Assembly: GCA_021813745.1 (NCBI GenBank)
Contig: JAKAJO010000082.1
Span: 1 to 33,854, forward strand
Origin: Acidobacteriota bacterium
GTDB lineage: Bacteria; Acidobacteriota; Terriglobia; Terriglobales; Acidobacteriaceae
DNA length: 33,854 bases
Direction: 5' to 3'
How positions within the stretch are numbered: position 1 is the stretch's first letter; each line of letters opens with the position of its first letter. The notes beneath the pieces were generated by a model. It made no database searches and was not told the origin of the DNA. It saw only the letters and a program-made list of their open reading frames with translations. Positions 26,042 to 33,854 of the stretch are shown piece by piece. Made by a program: the position numbers and the translations under genes.

Positions 26042-29000
26042 GCTTGTCCCTCCTTTGCCATTTGCCGGCGGCGCATATGCAGGTAGAGCGCGGGAAGAAG
26101 ATTGGTGCTGAGCAACGCGCTCCACAGGATTCCGCCGAGAATCACGGCAGCAAGACCCTGTTCGGGCGCTGCACCCTGCCCCCAACCGAGTGCTGTCGGC
26201 AGCATGCCGAGGATTGCGGTCATCGTGGTCAACGCAATGGGCCTGAAGCGAACGTGAACGGCTTCCTTCACGGCGTCCTCCGGCGTCATGCCTTCGGCTT
26301 CGTTGCGGCGCGTGCGATAGAGCAGCACGATACCGTGATTCAGGCCGATTCCGACGAGCGTGAGAAAAGCGACCAGGCCGATTGCGTTCAATCCGACCCC
26401 GCTCACCAGCAAGGCCAGGGCGCCACCGGTAAAGGCGAGAGGGATTTGCAGCAACAGCAGACCGGGTACAAGGAGACCGTCGAATTGCAGGATCATGATG
26501 GCGAGCATCAGCAGAAAAGCCGCGATGGAGGCAGCGCCCAGCCCCAGCACCGCGTTTTCGAGTTGAGGATAGAGGCCACCGAATTCATAGCGGTAGCCGG
26601 TGGGCATGTGCAGCCCGGCGAGCGCCTTGCGGGCAGACGCGATGGTGCTGCCCAATGGGCCTGTGGGAGTGGCAAGAATCTCCAGCGAGCGAGCGCCGTT
26701 GATATGGCGGATCTGGCTGGGCGTGGGAACCATGCGGATGTCGGCGAGCTGTCCCAGAGGCGTCCATCCATCGGTCCGGATCGGCAATCGCGACAAATCG
26801 TCCATCGACTGGTCTGGTGCGCCGGCCATGCGGACGTAAAGAGCCAACGGCACGTTGCCTTCCGGCACCTCGGCAATAATCTCCCCATTCAGTAGGGGCT
26901 GGATCTGACTGTAGAGGTCTGCCGGAGTCATGTGACGGGCAGCAAGCGCCTCGATTCTCGGTGTGATCTGCAGTTCAGTGATCAGATAGCCGTCGTTATT
27001 GAAAATCCCCGTAAGCGCGGAAATCGAACGCAGCCGCTGAACCATTTCTTGGCTCAGGCTACGCAAGCCGTTTATGTCGCTGCCGAAGACGTCGATCACA
27101 AACGGCTGTGGCAAGCCCGACAGACTCTCACCGACACGTTCGATGGTCGGAGTATCGATCGAGATCTGCACGGCTTGAGTCTTGGTTTCGCTGAGAATTC
27201 GTTTGCTAATCTCGTCGAGACTGTTCATGTTGACATTGGGCTTGATGGTGATCTGGATTTCGCCTGCGTACGCTGGCTCCGTGTAGGTGCCGTTGGACGA
27301 CGAACCAATGCGGGCGAACACATGCGCTACAGTCGGGTCTTTCTCTATGCGCTGCGTCATTCTCATGACCACGCCTTCGGTATCGAGCATTGAAGAGCCT
27401 GGCGGCAGGGTGAAGCTTTCCAGAAGCACGCCTTCGTTGGGCAGAGGCAGAAAATTGATGGGCACCAGAACCAACCCCGCCAGGCTGCCCGCCAAAAGCA
27501 GCACGCACATGCCGAGGCTGAGCTTCGGATGTTTTGCGACGACCTTGAAGAGCCGTTCGTTCTGTGTGCGCAGAGAGTTGAGCGCGCGGCCCGCCGAGGT
27601 TGGTGCGGTGCGCACCTTGGCCTTGAGAAATCCAAGGCTGAGGGGGATTAGGCTGACCGAAATCAGCAGCGAGGCTAGCAGGGAAACAGTCATTGCCAGA
27701 GCGAAGGGGATGAAGAAGAGCCCGGCGAGTCCGCCCACAAACAAAAGTGGAATGAACACGGAGACTGTCGTCAGGGTTCCGGTAACATCTGGACCGGCGA
27801 TGTCGCGAAGACCTTTCGTGATTCCTTTCCACCGCTCATCGCCCTGCTCCCAGCGGTGATAGATGCTTTCGAGAACGATGATGCCGTCGTCGCTGAGTAG
27901 ACCGACGGCGATCGTCAGCGCGCCCAAGGTCATCAGATTGAGGCTCTGTCCGGCGGCATGAAGGCAAGCGATGCCGAGCAAGACGGAGAGCGGAATGCTG
28001 AGCGCCAGAATCCAGATGCCGCGCCCTCCGCCCAGTACCCACAGCAGAACGCCGATAGCGAGCACTCCGCCGATGATCAGGTTCCTGCCCAGATCGGCGC
28101 CGACGATGTGAACCAAATGCCCTTGATCGTAGATACTGACCCATTTGACTCCGCTGGGCAATTGCTTCAACGTGTCAGCTAGTGTCCGTTGCACGCTCAC
28201 ACTCACCGGAATGGTAGAAGCTCCCGGCTGCTTGAAAACCACCAGGGCCACGCTTGGCCGCCGATCCAATAACGCGGCATTGAGCGTTGGCACAGCTCCG
28301 CGTACGATACGCGCCAAGTCATGCAGGGGAATCGGTCCGTTGGCGCTCGGAACCGGAATCTGTTCGAGATCCTGAATGTGCGCGGGCAGGCTGCGCACCT
28401 CGATGAAAAGATCCTGATGCCCCTGCGTAACATACCCTCCGGGCTGCAACACCACCGCCTGCTGCAGCGCAGCGACCAGCGCGGAAATGGGGACGCCATA
28501 CCGGTACATGGCGGCAAGGTCCGGTTGCACCCATAATGCTTCTTGGCCTGCGCCATACACTTCCACGCGGTACACACCGGGCAGGGCGCGCAGAGCGGGA
28601 ACTACGTTGGCGAGGACAGCACGCTGCACTTCGGCTGGATCATCCGCAGCGGGGATTTCCAGGCTGTAGTCTGCGACTTCGTTGATTGCCTGACCTATGA
28701 TCTCGGCAACGGGTTGGACCGACGTTGGAATCTCTGGCCGGGCGCGATCGATGGCTCCATTGACGGCCATCAGATCCTGCTCGGGGTCAGTGCCTTCGCG
28801 GAACCGGATGTCCGTCTCGACCGTGCCGCTGCCCATGCTCGATCGAACATCTACTAGATTTGGCAAAGCCTGAATTTCACCTTCGAGCGGCCAGGTGATC
28901 TGCGATTCCAGTTCTGCCGCAGTGGCTCCCGATTCATGGGAGATCACGCTGATTTGGGGAAAGTTGAAGCGCGGCAGCACCTCGACCGGAATCTTCCAGT

Positions 29001-29100
29001 ACGCGTAGAGTCCATAGAAGATCAGAAAGCCGTAGACAACCGCCCACAGGAGCGGCTGCATCAGCAAACGACGAAAAGAAGTATTCTCTGACACCACCAT
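26038..29100 (-). CDS. RND efflux pump, inner-membrane subunit
   Basis: A 1020-residue proton-driven RND transporter with the expected 12 helices and two large periplasmic loops. Helix 1 begins at about 17 (AVVYGFLIFYGLYAYWKIPVEVLPRFNFPQISV). Helix 4 has GLLSDDGIIVLESI with the proton-relay Asp404 and Asp405. The heavy-metal-subfamily signature (DFG...DGAV) is not seen, so it is closer to general AcrB/MexB-like pumps than to CusA/CzcA. ATG 29100 has AGGAG just upstream, five bases after the adaptor stop. It exports an unknown substrate through the neighbouring CusC-like channel and is probably repressed by the TetR protein at 30658. Confidence 0.93.
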   Translation of the reverse strand: MVVSENTSFRRLLMQPLLWAVVYGFLIFYGLYAYWKIPVEVLPRFNFPQISVISHESGATAAELESQITWPLEGEIQALPNLVDVRSSMGSGTVETDIRFREGTDPEQDLMAVNGAIDRARPEIPTSVQPVAEIIGQAINEVADYSLEIPAADDPAEVQRAVLANVVPALRALPGVYRVEVYGAGQEALWVQPDLAAMYRYGVPISALVAALQQAVVLQPGGYVTQGHQDLFIEVRSLPAHIQDLEQIPVPSANGPIPLHDLARIVRGAVPTLNAALLDRRPSVALVVFKQPGASTIPVSVSVQRTLADTLKQLPSGVKWVSIYDQGHLVHIVGADLGRNLIIGGVLAIGVLLWVLGGGRGIWILALSIPLSVLLGIACLHAAGQSLNLMTLGALTIAVGLLSDDGIIVLESIYHRWEQGDERWKGITKGLRDIAGPDVTGTLTTVSVFIPLLFVGGLAGLFFIPFALAMTVSLLASLLISVSLIPLSLGFLKAKVRTAPTSAGRALNSLRTQNERLFKVVAKHPKLSLGMCVLLLAGSLAGLVLVPINFLPLPNEGVLLESFTLPPGSSMLDTEGVVMRMTQRIEKDPTVAHVFARIGSSSNGTYTEPAYAGEIQITIKPNVNMNSLDEISKRILSETKTQAVQISIDTPTIERVGESLSGLPQPFVIDVFGSDINGLRSLSQEMVQRLRSISALTGIFNNDGYLITELQITPRIEALAARHMTPADLYSQIQPLLNGEIIAEVPEGNVPLALYVRMAGAPDQSMDDLSRLPIRTDGWTPLGQLADIRMVPTPSQIRHINGARSLEILATPTGPLGSTIASARKALAGLHMPTGYRYEFGGLYPQLENAVLGLGAASIAAFLLMLAIMILQFDGLLVPGLLLLQIPLAFTGGALALLVSGVGLNAIGLVAFLTLVGIGLNHGIVLLYRTRRNEAEGMTPEDAVKEAVHVRFRPIALTTMTAILGMLPTALGWGQGAAPEQGLAAVILGGILWSALLSTNLLPALYLHMRRRQMAKEGQA

Positions 29101-29105
29101 GGCTC

Positions 29106-30191
29106 CTAGTCTGGAATCTGGTACTGCTCTGCGCTGTTTGCGTGGAATAGTAGATAGGCATTACTGACCACGACCTTCGTGCCTGGAGCAAGCCCACTTA
29201 TGATGAATGTGTCCCAGCCTTCCGTAGGCCCCGGCACGACCTCCTGCGCGTGATCTCCCGAAGCGGTATGGACCATCACGAACCATTTGCCTTGATTGAG
29301 AACAAGTGCTCGTGTGGGAACTGCAACCATCTGTCGTGACGGCAGATCGAGATTCACGGTTCCAGACTCACCGCTGAGCCAGGAAGGGGTGAAGTGAAGT
29401 GGCTCCAAGGCGATCGATTCGCCGCCACCGGCGGCAACGGTCCCGGGAATGGAAACGACTCTGACCCTCACCGGCTGGCCTCCATCCGAGGGCATGAATC
29501 GGCCGGTCATGCCGACACGAATTTGCGTCAGATCCGCGTCGTAATAATTGGCTAAGAGCCATAACCCGTTTGCCGGCTGAAGAGTCAGGATCGGCTGACC
29601 GGCGCTCAACAGCGCGCCATTGGCGCTGTTGAGTTCGAGCACTATGCCATCCGCCGGAGAAGACACAGTCATCAACTGTCGCACTGTATTCAGCCTGGAT
29701 TGGGCGTTGACCAGGCCGCTCCGGGCCTGTGCAGCCGCGCTTTCGGCCTGCTGCATTGCCTGGCGGGTGGTCAGGTGCGCAGGGAGTTGTTCCCGCGCGA
29801 TCTCCAGCGATTTCGCCGCTGCATCAAGCTGCGATTGCGCACTGCGCACGTCGGCTTCGCCCTGCGTCACAAGGGAATCTATGACGGGACCGCTCAGATG
29901 TGCCAGACTTTGCCCAGCGCGCACGCGCATACCGGGACGGACCTGCAAGCCGGTCACAACACCCGCTTCGGCCGCACTGACCGGAACAGTGCTGACGGGT
30001 GAAACCTGGCCAAAGGTAACCAGCTGAGATGTTTGCAGGCGGCTTTGCACGGTGACGACGTCCGCGTCGGAGGTCTGTCCGATGGCGGCAGCAACGCCGT
30101 TGAAGAATATGAGAGTAAGCGCGACCGAAACGGCGCCAATATGCGAAACGAGCAATCGCTCGCCCTCAGCAGAGCAAGGAATGAACCTCAT
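29106..30191 (-). CDS. RND periplasmic adaptor (membrane fusion) protein
   Basis: A 361-residue HlyD/AcrA-type adaptor with an N-terminal signal or anchor (SHIGAVSVALTLIFFNGVAAA). The lipoyl half-motifs are GVVTGLQVRPGMRVRAGQSLAHLSG (about 80-105) and SPADGIVLELNSANGALLSAG. Between them is an alpha-hairpin rich in Ala/Gln, and beta-barrel and membrane-proximal domains follow. ATG 30191 with GGGAG five bases upstream is preferred over the longer frame to 30236. It links the RND subunit to the outer-membrane factor; the three genes form one operon with 5-base and overlapping junctions. Confidence 0.92.
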   Translation of the reverse strand: MRFIPCSAEGERLLVSHIGAVSVALTLIFFNGVAAAIGQTSDADVVTVQSRLQTSQLVTFGQVSPVSTVPVSAAEAGVVTGLQVRPGMRVRAGQSLAHLSGPVIDSLVTQGEADVRSAQSQLDAAAKSLEIAREQLPAHLTTRQAMQQAESAAAQARSGLVNAQSRLNTVRQLMTVSSPADGIVLELNSANGALLSAGQPILTLQPANGLWLLANYYDADLTQIRVGMTGRFMPSDGGQPVRVRVVSIPGTVAAGGGESIALEPLHFTPSWLSGESGTVNLDLPSRQMVAVPTRALVLNQGKWFVMVHTASGDHAQEVVPGPTEGWDTFIISGLAPGTKVVVSNAYLLFHANSAEQYQIPD

Positions 30192-30280
30192 GAAAACTCC
30201 CGCGAGTCGTAGTTCGATTAGGGAACACGCGCACAACTATGCACGCGCACACGAACGCGCAAGGGGAAATGAGGAGAGTT

Positions 30281-30625
30281 CTAAATGCGGAGAGATGTCG
30301 AGCTCAAAGGAGGCGAAAAGAGCAGACGCAAATATGCGGTTCCATAAGAATGCGGCAGGGCCGCAGATACCGCGCCCCGCAAGAGCCGCATGACAAGCAA
30401 AAAGACGATTCTGGCAAGCTGGACGATCAGCAACGCCAAGAGGATGCACAACGCAATGCACATGCCGACTACAATGAACATGAATTCGGAGTCATGTCCA
30501 ATGTCGGCAATCGTGTCCCAGCGATCGAAAAGCTCACACAACTGCGAGACGGCAATCAGGAGGATGGCCGCAACCGCGACGAATGTGTGGAACCGGCGGT
30601 TCACCTGTCCATCGTAACACCGCAT
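30281..30625 (-). CDS. Small two-helix membrane protein of unknown function
   Basis: About 114 residues with two hydrophobic helices (FHTFVAVAAILLIAVSQL and FMFIVVGMCIALCILLALLI) separated by an acidic loop (CELFDRWDTIADIGHDSEF), then an Arg-rich, probably cytoplasmic segment. I recognise no family. It lies between tetR (32 bases upstream) and the efflux adaptor (89 bases downstream) on the same strand, so it belongs to the efflux unit. The start is uncertain: ATG 30625 is the first Met before the helices, and upstream codons look non-native. Confidence 0.6.
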   Translation of the reverse strand: MRCYDGQVNRRFHTFVAVAAILLIAVSQLCELFDRWDTIADIGHDSEFMFIVVGMCIALCILLALLIVQLARIVFLLVMRLLRGAVSAALPHSYGTAYLRLLFSPPLSSTSLRI

Positions 30626-30657
30626 CCCACCGTAGGCGCCACTCTGCGAAGCACAGC

Positions 30658-31254
30658 TTACAGTCCATTCGCAGTCAGTGTCGATTGCACCAGTGAACGA
30701 AACAGGTGATTGGCCTGATCGGCGGAAAGTGGGCTCCGGGTTTCCAGCCACCACTCCAGCACCAAAATGAATGTGGAGGCCAGATACTCGACCAGAACAG
30801 CTGTCGGGATCGTGCCAGATTCCCCTCGTTTTTCGCGGCGGCTCTTCTTCACCTGCTGACCAATCAAACCCACAAGGATCTTTCGCAGGCGCTCGTGAAG
30901 AATGGCGCGCGCTCTCGGTCCCATCTTCAAAGGACTCGTCCAGCGGTGTCCATCGTGATGCTCGAAGATCGGAAGGCTAAACCAGAGCAGCTTGTCACTC
31001 TGGCTGCCTCCTGACTCCCTCTTCGCGAAGCGGACAGGCCCGATGATGTCATGGATAGTGCTGGCCAGGAGATCGTCTTTGTCACGGAAATGCGAATAGA
31101 AGGCCGACCGGCCGATGTCGGCACGATCCAGGATCTCCTTCACCGCAATGTCGTCGTAGTCCTTCTCTCGGACCAACGAATGTAGCGCGTCACGAAGAGC
31201 CATCTGCGTCCGCGCAACTCTTCGATCCGGCGCGTCCTTAGTCCGCTTGATCAT
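30658..31254 (-). CDS. TetR-family transcriptional regulator
   Basis: A 198-residue TetR-type repressor. The N-terminal helix-turn-helix reads LVREKDYDDIAVKEILDRAD then IGRSAFYSHFRDKDDLL (about residues 27-63), the typical TetR core. The C-terminal ligand domain has a family-like LVEYLASTFILVLEWWLE segment. ATG 31254 has GAGG seven bases upstream. It is first in a minus-strand unit that includes the RND pump and is divergent from a membrane protein gene; inverted repeats in the 165-base gap between them are candidate operators. Confidence 0.92.
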   Translation of the reverse strand: MIKRTKDAPDRRVARTQMALRDALHSLVREKDYDDIAVKEILDRADIGRSAFYSHFRDKDDLLASTIHDIIGPVRFAKRESGGSQSDKLLWFSLPIFEHHDGHRWTSPLKMGPRARAILHERLRKILVGLIGQQVKKSRREKRGESGTIPTAVLVEYLASTFILVLEWWLETRSPLSADQANHLFRSLVQSTLTANGL

Positions 31255-31419
31255 TCGCTTGCCTCTATACCAAAAGCGGATAAAGCGTCGAATTTGTCCG
31301 CTATCGCACTCTCCGACGCCGGCGTTCTTCCGCCATCGCTGTGATCAGCATATGATCCATTCGGACAGATGTCCATTTTCATACGAACGTCCGTTTGCTC
31401 GTCGTCCTGAATTTGAGAG
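31255..31419. promoter_or_regulatory. Divergent control region with three inverted repeats
   Basis: Three short inverted repeats lie in the half nearer the plus-strand gene: GATCA-GCATA-TGATC (31343-31357), GGACA-GA-TGTCC (31363-31374) and the imperfect ACGAACGTCCGT (31383-31394). Any could be the TetR operator; the last has the ACGnACGTnCGT form with one mismatched pair. Confidence 0.45.
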
Positions 31420-32172
31420 ATGACACCGAAAAGGAGATACACAGAATCTATGGACGAAGTCGATGGGAAATCAAGCGCGACAATGCCTCGGCAACTCGGC
31501 AGGGTCATGCTGATAACGCATATCGTCGTTTCGGTCGGCTGGCTTGGCGCGGTCGCCGGATTCCTGGTTCTGAGTATTGCCGGCCTGACCAGTCGCGACG
31601 TGTCGACCGTGCGCGGCGTCTATCTGTCGATGAACCTCATCGGTTTGTATTTGCTCGTTCCGCTCAGCTTCGCTGCGCTGCTGACTGGGCTTGTCCAATC
31701 GCTTGGAACCTCATGGGGTTTGTTTCGGCAGTATTGGACGATAGTGAAGCTTGTTCTAACGATCGGCTGTGTCGGACTTCTTTTATTGCATCAGTTCATG
31801 GCAGTGGCGCGTGCTGCACAGCGGGTAATGGATTTGCCGTTGGGAACAATGCCCCACGTAAATCGGATCGGGGAGGAACTCGCTATGAAGGCTGCGCTCG
31901 CAATCCTAGTGCTGCTGATAACCACCACGCTCTCGGTATACAAGCCATGGGGGCTCACGCCTTATGGACGTCGATTGCAACAGAAGCGTCGAATGATGCA
32001 GGGCAGCACAGAGGTCGAAATCCCAACTGCGCTTGCCGTTGCAACTCTTACACCAATCAGCAGTCAGAGGAAGCGGCTGGCTCTATTCCTCGGGCTTTTC
32101 AGTGCATTGATCATCACGCTGGTTTTGATGCATCATCTCCTCGGCCATGGCTTCAGAGGTCACGGCTTCTGA
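31420..32172 (+). CDS. Integral membrane protein, divergent from tetR
   Basis: A 250-residue protein with about five helices: LITHIVVSVGWLGAVAGFLV, then LIGLYLLVPLSFAALLTGLV, a third at YWTIVKLVLTIGCVGLLLLH, a fourth at LAMKAALAILVLLITTTLSV and a last one near the C-terminus (LALFLGLFSALIITLVLM). It ends His/Gly-rich (MHHLLGHGFRGHGF). I recognise the shape from Acidobacteriota and Actinobacteria but no named family. The start may be ATG 31420 or ATG 31450 (GGAG lies 13 bases before the latter); homologue-like sequence begins near GRVMLITHI. Being divergent from tetR, it may be a target of that repressor. Confidence 0.75.
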   Translation: MTPKRRYTESMDEVDGKSSATMPRQLGRVMLITHIVVSVGWLGAVAGFLVLSIAGLTSRDVSTVRGVYLSMNLIGLYLLVPLSFAALLTGLVQSLGTSWGLFRQYWTIVKLVLTIGCVGLLLLHQFMAVARAAQRVMDLPLGTMPHVNRIGEELAMKAALAILVLLITTTLSVYKPWGLTPYGRRLQQKRRMMQGSTEVEIPTALAVATLTPISSQRKRLALFLGLFSALIITLVLMHHLLGHGFRGHGF

Positions 32173-32233
32173 GGGCCGAATGCGTTGATGAGTTTATCCA
32201 GTAAAGTTTCCGACGTTGCCAGGGAGTCCGCGC

Positions 32234-32932
32234 TCATTTGATTTGAAGAGGGTAATAGTACGCGGCCTGATCCTGCTCGTGTGTGGTCGAGAGGAAATAT
32301 GGTCCTGCCTTAGCCTTTCGAAGGTCAAGATCCGTGGTGATCCGCTGCTGATCTCCATTTGCCACCGAGGTTGCTGTCCCCTCCGCAACGACACCGGTTC
32401 CGTTCTGATCGCGAGTGATTGCAACCAGATATAGTCCTGGCTCACTGTGGCGTGGCAGAATGATCGTCACTCTCACCAATGCGTCTGGCAACGATACTGA
32501 TTCCAGTTGCCCTGGCTGCTCGCCGCGAACAATTCCCGCATCCCAAAGGTTCACCGTCTGCGCAACGATGGAGGTATTGGCTGGCGGTGCCTTTCTCCCC
32601 ATCACATGCCACGCGACCACGACCGACACTGCTATCAAAGCGCAGGCTGTGATAGCGGCAGGAAAAGCCATCCGTAGCCGGCGCGGGCGATGCTGTTTCC
32701 GGAGTTCAATAAGTTTACTCATGCATTCGCGACAATTTGCCGTGTGATCGATCCGCGGATCAGATAGCGCAATGCTCTTGGATTTGCGGGCAAGATCCCG
32801 AAGAAACCCCTCATCCGGGCAAGGTCCGGAAGGGGGCGTTTCGCCGGCGAGGACTCGTCGCTGATGCTGCTGCGTAATCCAGGACTCAAAGTGATCTTCC
32901 GCGCGGGAAGACCGGCGCCAGCTTAATCGCAT
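32234..32932 (-). CDS. Zinc-finger anti-sigma factor, single membrane helix
   Basis: A 232-residue protein. The N-terminal cytoplasmic part carries an anti-sigma zinc motif H-x3-C-x2-C at 63-70 (HTANCREC). A single transmembrane helix spans about 88-110 (MAFPAAITACALIAVSVVVAWHVMG). The C-terminal part is periplasmic and beta-rich (VRVTIILPRHSEPGLYLVAI). It overlaps the end of the sigma-factor gene by ten bases, which is the usual arrangement for a sigma/anti-sigma pair. Signal unknown. Confidence 0.8.
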   Translation of the reverse strand: MRLSWRRSSRAEDHFESWITQQHQRRVLAGETPPSGPCPDEGFLRDLARKSKSIALSDPRIDHTANCRECMSKLIELRKQHRPRRLRMAFPAAITACALIAVSVVVAWHVMGRKAPPANTSIVAQTVNLWDAGIVRGEQPGQLESVSLPDALVRVTIILPRHSEPGLYLVAITRDQNGTGVVAEGTATSVANGDQQRITTDLDLRKAKAGPYFLSTTHEQDQAAYYYPLQIK

Positions 32933-33492
32933 CTTGGGGAATCTCCAGACCGGGATAGTTCTTGGAGCAACGCCTCCAACTCCCGCAAGTATGCACGACG
33001 GACCGCCGTGTGATCCATCTCCAATTCTCCTGCAATCTCCCGCCAGGTGTACCCGTCCGAGCGCCTGTTGATGATCGCCTGCGCGAAGGGCGATAGCCGG
33101 GAGAGCAATTCATTTGCAAGAAGGCTTCTTTCGGCTTCCGGTTCATCGCGGAGAAGCGATTCCATGTCGAGCATCGATCCGGATGACAATTCGCGGCTCC
33201 GTCTCGTCGCAAGCTGTCCCGCTCGGCGACGAACCACGCTTTTGATACGGGCGACGAGTTTTTCGGGAGGAGCGTCTGGATGACGCGCAACGTACCGGGA
33301 TGCGTTGTGGACAGCGTGCTCCATCAATTCGCGTGCCGCATCCTGATCGTTTAGGTAGGTTCGTGCGCACAGGAGAGAGTACGACCATGCTGCTTTCGCA
33401 GCGGTCTCCAATTTCTGATCAGAAGCTTGGTGCCCGGTCGTATAGGCCCAAGTCCACGTCAGATCTTCCCAATTAGGACCGTTTGGCGGCAT
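32923..33492 (-). CDS. ECF-like RNA polymerase sigma factor
   Basis: A 189-residue protein. The C-terminal region 4 helix-turn-helix is clear: LSRLSPFAQAIINRRSDGYT followed by WREIAGELEMDHTAVRRAYLREL. The N-terminal region 2 is weak (ELMEHAVHNASRYVARHPDA), so this is a divergent ECF type. ATG 33492 is preferred over GTG 33525, because a possible -10 box at 33538-33543 would leave almost no leader for the latter. It is partnered with the overlapping anti-sigma gene. Its target promoters cannot be told from this window. Confidence 0.75.
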   Translation of the reverse strand: MPPNGPNWEDLTWTWAYTTGHQASDQKLETAAKAAWSYSLLCARTYLNDQDAARELMEHAVHNASRYVARHPDAPPEKLVARIKSVVRRRAGQLATRRSRELSSGSMLDMESLLRDEPEAERSLLANELLSRLSPFAQAIINRRSDGYTWREIAGELEMDHTAVRRAYLRELEALLQELSRSGDSPRCD

Positions 33493-33525
33493 TCGCGAGC
33501 ATCTGCCCGTGGGGGGATTAACCAC

Positions 33526-33854
33526 AGTCTTAACAGTAGTATAGGCGAACTTCTCTCTTCACCGTCGAAATAGATCACCAGAGCCGTGCCCCAAAATGCC
33601 TTTGCAAATGCCTTTAGTAAGTAGGAAGGCTCCTCAAAGCCTCCCGGAAAGCCGCACGAGATCTCGAGACATTAGAGGTGTGACGGCATCCTCGATGTGA
33701 TGAATCGGATTGCGCTTCTGCGAGCGATGTGGCACATGCCTTTCGCGTTGAGAGAGCGAGTCCTCCAGAGGTTCCGCAGGCCCAATCACGTCATTTGCCT
33801 TGGCGATCACCGGACGATCAGTAATCGAGGCGCATATGGCAACTCTCCCCAAAT
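33526..33854. other. Upstream region of the sigma gene, no gene seen
   Basis: The last 329 bases contain no supported coding region. AATGCCTTT occurs twice 12 bases apart (33595 and 33607). A possible -10 box for the sigma gene lies near the left edge. Confidence 0.45.
33538..33543 (-). promoter_or_regulatory. Possible -10 box of the sigma gene
   Basis: TATACT on the minus strand, about 45 bases before ATG 33492. No convincing -35 element accompanies it. Confidence 0.3.

Noticed and set aside
25915..26895. A 326-residue plus-strand frame across the pump and outer-membrane factor genes
   Set aside because: Antisense to two genes with full motif support; its composition (His, Gln, Arg-rich) is typical of a shadow frame.
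33634..33852. A 72-residue minus-strand frame at the right edge
   Set aside because: No ribosome binding site visible, no domain, and it is cut by the window end, so it cannot be supported.

Overview
The window looks like a chromosomal accessory segment of an Acidobacteriota member (Terriglobia-like). The main reasons are the 1181-residue TonB-dependent receptor with an N-terminal carboxypeptidase-regulatory-like domain, the DUF4382/DUF5666 lipoprotein, the sigma/anti-sigma pair and the general G+C-rich coding style. No rRNA, tRNA or CRISPR array was seen. The taxonomic call is an inference from protein style, not from a marker gene.

Layout. 1-1806 is the 3' part of a glycogen debranching enzyme. 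1995-5912 is a copper-detoxification operon: a small secreted Cys/His-rich protein, a CopA-type multicopper oxidase, CopB and a membrane-anchored c-type cytochrome. 6110-9422 (minus strand) holds an outer-membrane barrel, a diheme cytochrome c and a protein in which one c-type heme motif is joined to an outer-membrane barrel. 9877-12002 has a frameshifted DUF302 gene and a Met-rich lipoprotein on the other strand, each with a CRP/FNR-type palindrome at a similar upstream distance. 12563-13795 contains a methyltransferase followed by a decayed stretch: the C-terminal stub of a second Fur-family gene, an IS3-type OrfA stub and a candidate 27-residue membrane peptide.

13846-18535 is the most interesting part. 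A Fur-family regulator is divergent from a tight five-gene operon: outer-membrane barrel, FMN-binding protein, ApbE flavin transferase, a four-helix membrane protein with paired histidines, and an FTR1 iron permease. I read it as a flavin- and heme-dependent iron reduction and uptake module. The intergenic region holds a perfect 33-bp palindrome with a 7-1-7 core and a second palindrome that recurs before the TonB receptor at 19261. The first and last genes of the operon are frame-disrupted here, one by an exact 110-bp tandem duplication and one by a single extra base.

18537-22867 holds a CDF-type metal exporter and the TonB receptor, divergent from a shared regulatory region with a perfect CRP-type site. 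22991-31254 (minus strand) reads as TetR regulator, small membrane protein, RND adaptor, RND pump, outer-membrane factor, PAP2 phosphatase and DUF2127 protein. 31420-32172 is a membrane protein divergent from tetR. The window ends with an overlapping sigma-factor/anti-sigma pair.

Overall the segment is dominated by metal handling (copper, iron, divalent cations), extracytoplasmic electron transfer and efflux, with local signs of gene decay or sequence error between about 9.9 and 18.3 kb.
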